Below are positions 6,420 to 8,051 of a stretch of DNA of 8,051 bases, piece by piece. Position 1 is the first letter of the stretch; every line of letters starts with the position of its first letter. The DNA lies in the NCBI GenBank assembly GCA_023433825.1, contig JAEYTU010000077.1, forward strand, positions 1 through 8,051, in the 5' to 3' direction. A model generated the notes under the pieces. The model did not search any database and was not told where the DNA came from. It worked only from the letters and a program-made list of their open reading frames with translations. Source of the stretch: Planctomycetota bacterium (GTDB taxonomy: Bacteria; Planctomycetota; UBA1135; UBA2386). A program made the position numbers and the translations under genes.

Positions 6420-7481
6420 ATGCGAAGTCACTCCCGATTCTGTCTCCTCTCGGCATCCCTCCTCCCCCTGTTCACCGCCGGTGCATTGACCGCACAGGTG
6501 CAACGCATCGTCCCCGCCGAGTACGCGAACGGCTGGGCCGGCAACAACGGCTCGGGCGCCGGCATCAGCAGCACGAAGAGCATCGCGCAGAACGTCTACC
6601 GAACCCCGGTCGCTGCGAACGGATTGATCTTCGGCGTCGCTTGGCGCCGGCACGCGAACACGACCGATTTCAACAGCAGCACGCGTGACGTCGAGGTCAC
6701 GCTGTGCTCGACGACTGCCGATCGCGGCACGTTGTCGTCGACGTTCGCCTCGAACCTCAACGCGTCGGCCACGGTCGTCGTCCCACGTCAGGTCATCAAC
6801 CTGCCGGCGGTCCCCGCGAACGCCGGTCCCGACGGCGGATGGTTCGGATTCCCGCTGACGACGCCGTGGGCGTTCACCGGACCGAACCTGCTCGTCGAGA
6901 CGAAGACGTTCGCGGCCAGCTACGTGATCGACTACCGCACCGATCGGTGCTTCGAGAGCACGTCCGGCGAGGCGTTGACGTTCGGCTCGACGAACTGCGG
7001 CAGTGCGACGATCAACTCGACGTCGACCGGCGGTACCTACATCGGTGGTTCGAACGTCGCGATCTCGCTCGCCGCTGCGCCGTCGAACGTCCCGGCGATC
7101 CTGCTGCTCGGCAGCAACATGCGCACTTTCGCGGGACTCCCGCTCCCGATCGATCTGGCGCCGATCGGCGTGCCGGGCTGCCTGCTCTACGTCGAACCGC
7201 TCGCGAACCTGACCGTCGGCACCGACGCAACCGGTACCGCGTCGATCACGATTCCGATGCCGCTCGGCATCCCAGGCACCGTGCCTCTCGCATTCCAGTG
7301 GATGTACAACGACCCGGCATCGACCGCTCCCGTGCCGGTCGCAGCGACGAATGCGCGCTACATCCAGACTGGTCCACGTGTCTGCACGAACACGTACGTC
7401 TACGACTTGTTCAGTGAGACCGCGGTCACCGGGACGATTCAGGCCGGCGGACCGATCATGCGGCTTTCGGCAGTGCCGTGA
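6420..7481 (+). CDS. Secreted protein of unknown function with planctomycete-style C-terminal region
   Basis: I do not recognise a catalytic family. The 353-residue product begins with a typical Sec signal peptide: Arg-containing n-region, hydrophobic core LLSASLLPLFTAGAL, and likely cleavage after LTA (residue 25) before QVQ. The mature protein is rich in Thr, Ser, Asn, Gly and Val, as expected of an extracellular beta-sandwich. Five Cys remain after cleavage (96, 177, 193, 254, 322). Residues ~232-318 have a recognisable layout: LPIDLAPIGVPGCLLYVEP, a Gly/Thr-rich beta stretch, IPMPLGIPGTVPLAFQW, then ATNARYIQTG. I associate this with C-terminal modules of secreted planctomycete proteins (recalled, not searched). 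No transmembrane anchor or LPXTG motif is seen. The gene lies 50 bases after the acyltransferase and has its own Shine-Dalgarno, so it may or may not share that transcript. A surface or extracellular structural, binding or adhesin-like role is a guess. Confidence 0.8.
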   Translation: MRSHSRFCLLSASLLPLFTAGALTAQVQRIVPAEYANGWAGNNGSGAGISSTKSIAQNVYRTPVAANGLIFGVAWRRHANTTDFNSSTRDVEVTLCSTTADRGTLSSTFASNLNASATVVVPRQVINLPAVPANAGPDGGWFGFPLTTPWAFTGPNLLVETKTFAASYVIDYRTDRCFESTSGEALTFGSTNCGSATINSTSTGGTYIGGSNVAISLAAAPSNVPAILLLGSNMRTFAGLPLPIDLAPIGVPGCLLYVEPLANLTVGTDATGTASITIPMPLGIPGTVPLAFQWMYNDPASTAPVPVAATNARYIQTGPRVCTNTYVYDLFSETAVTGTIQAGGPIMRLSAVP

Positions 7482-7493
7482 TCGGTGAGCGGA

Positions 7494-7523
7494 TGCGGCG
7501 GCGACTCGCTATGGTCCGCCGCA
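7494..7523 (+). terminator. GC-rich hairpin between the secreted-protein gene and the NYN gene
   Basis: TGCGGCGG (7494-7501) and CCGCCGCA (7516-7523) are perfect 8-base reverse complements around a 14-base loop. The hairpin starts 13 bases after the stop of the upstream gene. A pyrimidine-rich stretch follows (CTCTACTG, then CTCTCTTCCCG), but no T-run. It could be a weak terminator for the upstream gene or a leader structure of the NYN gene. The fold is seen in the sequence; the role is inferred. Confidence 0.4.
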
Positions 7524-7569
7524 CTCTACTGTCCGCTCTCTTCCCGTTTGCGAGCCTCGACGAACACCG

Positions 7570-8051
7570 ATGAATGCAGCCGTCTATGTCGATTTCGAGA
7601 ACCTCTACCTGTCGCTGAAGAACCGCTACGCGACGACTGGACTCCGCACACGAGAGCTGAGTCTGCACATCCTCGAAGGCATGCTCGCGAAGCTGCGCGA
7701 GAACGGACATCCGATCGTCCTCGGACGCAGCTACGCCGGGTTCGACACGTATCCGGGCGTCGAGGTCGCGCACGATCTCGCGCTGATGGGCCTCGATCCG
7801 CAGTACGTGCTGATCAGCCACACCGGGAAGAACAGCGCCGACGTCCAGCTCGCGCTCGACGTCGCGCGCGTGCTCTATCGACGCGCCGACATCGGGCTCG
7901 TCGTCATCGTGTCCGGCGACCGCGACTTCATCCCGCTGGCGCGGCAGGTGCTCGAAGAGGGGCGCGACCTGCGCGTCGTCGCGATCCCTGACACGACGAG
8001 CGGCGACCTTCGCGCGCGCGTCGGCGAGGCGCGGTTCTGGAACGCGCTGCA
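7570..8051 (+). CDS. NYN-domain (LabA/DUF88-like) putative ribonuclease, 3'-truncated
   Basis: The first 160 codons are present and the frame runs off the right edge. The sequence fits the NYN domain, a PIN-like metal-dependent RNase fold: AVYVDFENLYLSL at the N-terminus (Asp8, Asn11), HTGKNSADVQLALDV (84-98, acidic Asp91 and Asp97), and VVIVSGDRDFIPLARQV (111-127, Asp117 and Asp119), each supplying the acidic residues expected of the metal site. Bacterial relatives often carry a C-terminal OST-HTH/LOTUS or other RNA-binding domain, which would lie beyond the window. ATG 7570 is chosen because the conserved first beta strand starts right after it. No clear Shine-Dalgarno precedes it. A 20-codon ORF ends on an ATGA overlap with this start. 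The product is probably a cytoplasmic RNA-processing or RNA-degrading enzyme; the substrate is unknown. Confidence 0.85.
   Translation, partial: MNAAVYVDFENLYLSLKNRYATTGLRTRELSLHILEGMLAKLRENGHPIVLGRSYAGFDTYPGVEVAHDLALMGLDPQYVLISHTGKNSADVQLALDVARVLYRRADIGLVVIVSGDRDFIPLARQVLEEGRDLRVVAIPDTTSGDLRARVGEARFWNAL

Noticed and set aside
5449..6456. 335-codon open frame antisense to the acyltransferase
   Set aside because: The product is Arg-rich low-complexity sequence, and the + strand frame carries clear acyltransferase motifs.

Overview
The window is gene-dense, high-GC DNA. It holds four complete genes, two genes cut by the window edges, and short intergenic gaps (the longest is about 150 bases). 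No tRNA, rRNA, CRISPR array, insertion sequence or prophage gene was recognised. The content suggests a Gram-negative-type bacterium, because there is an LpxL/HtrB-type lipid A acyltransferase. A Planctomycetota lineage is my best guess, because two secreted proteins end in a Cys-containing beta-rich C-terminal region of the kind common in secretomes of some marine planctomycetes. That assignment is inference from recalled protein style, not from a search. Myxococcota or another high-GC Gram-negative group cannot be excluded.

Layout, left to right. (1) 1-1947 (+): the 3' part of a secreted subtilisin-like (S8) protease with a KP-43-like C-terminal beta domain and a further C-terminal module; its 5' end lies outside the window. 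(2) 1948-2021: a short convergent gap with two nested sets of inverted repeats, including a long near-perfect hairpin that probably ends both converging transcripts. (3) 2022-3239 (-): glyA, serine hydroxymethyltransferase. (4) 3240-3385: a divergent intergenic region with a hairpin touching the glyA start codon and a 16-bp palindrome. (5) 3386-5380 (+): speA, biosynthetic arginine decarboxylase. (6) 5377-6369 (+): lipid A/lysophospholipid-type acyltransferase, starting on a GTG that overlaps the speA stop codon. (7) 6420-7481 (+): a signal-peptide-bearing secreted protein of unknown function with a clear Shine-Dalgarno site. (8) 7482-7569: a short gap with a GC-rich hairpin. (9) 7570-8051 (+): the first 160 codons of a NYN-domain (PIN-like) putative ribonuclease, running off the right edge.

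Most of this is housekeeping: one-carbon metabolism (glyA), polyamine synthesis (speA) and envelope lipid acylation, flanked by secreted proteins. speA and the acyltransferase look translationally coupled, but the other genes show no obvious common pathway. I found no convincing novel multi-gene system. The points most worth a second look are the altered Asp position in the protease catalytic triad, the possible C-terminal module shared by the two secreted proteins, the elaborate hairpins at the glyA 3' and 5' ends, the speA-acyltransferase overlap, and the NYN gene with its upstream hairpin and mini-ORF.
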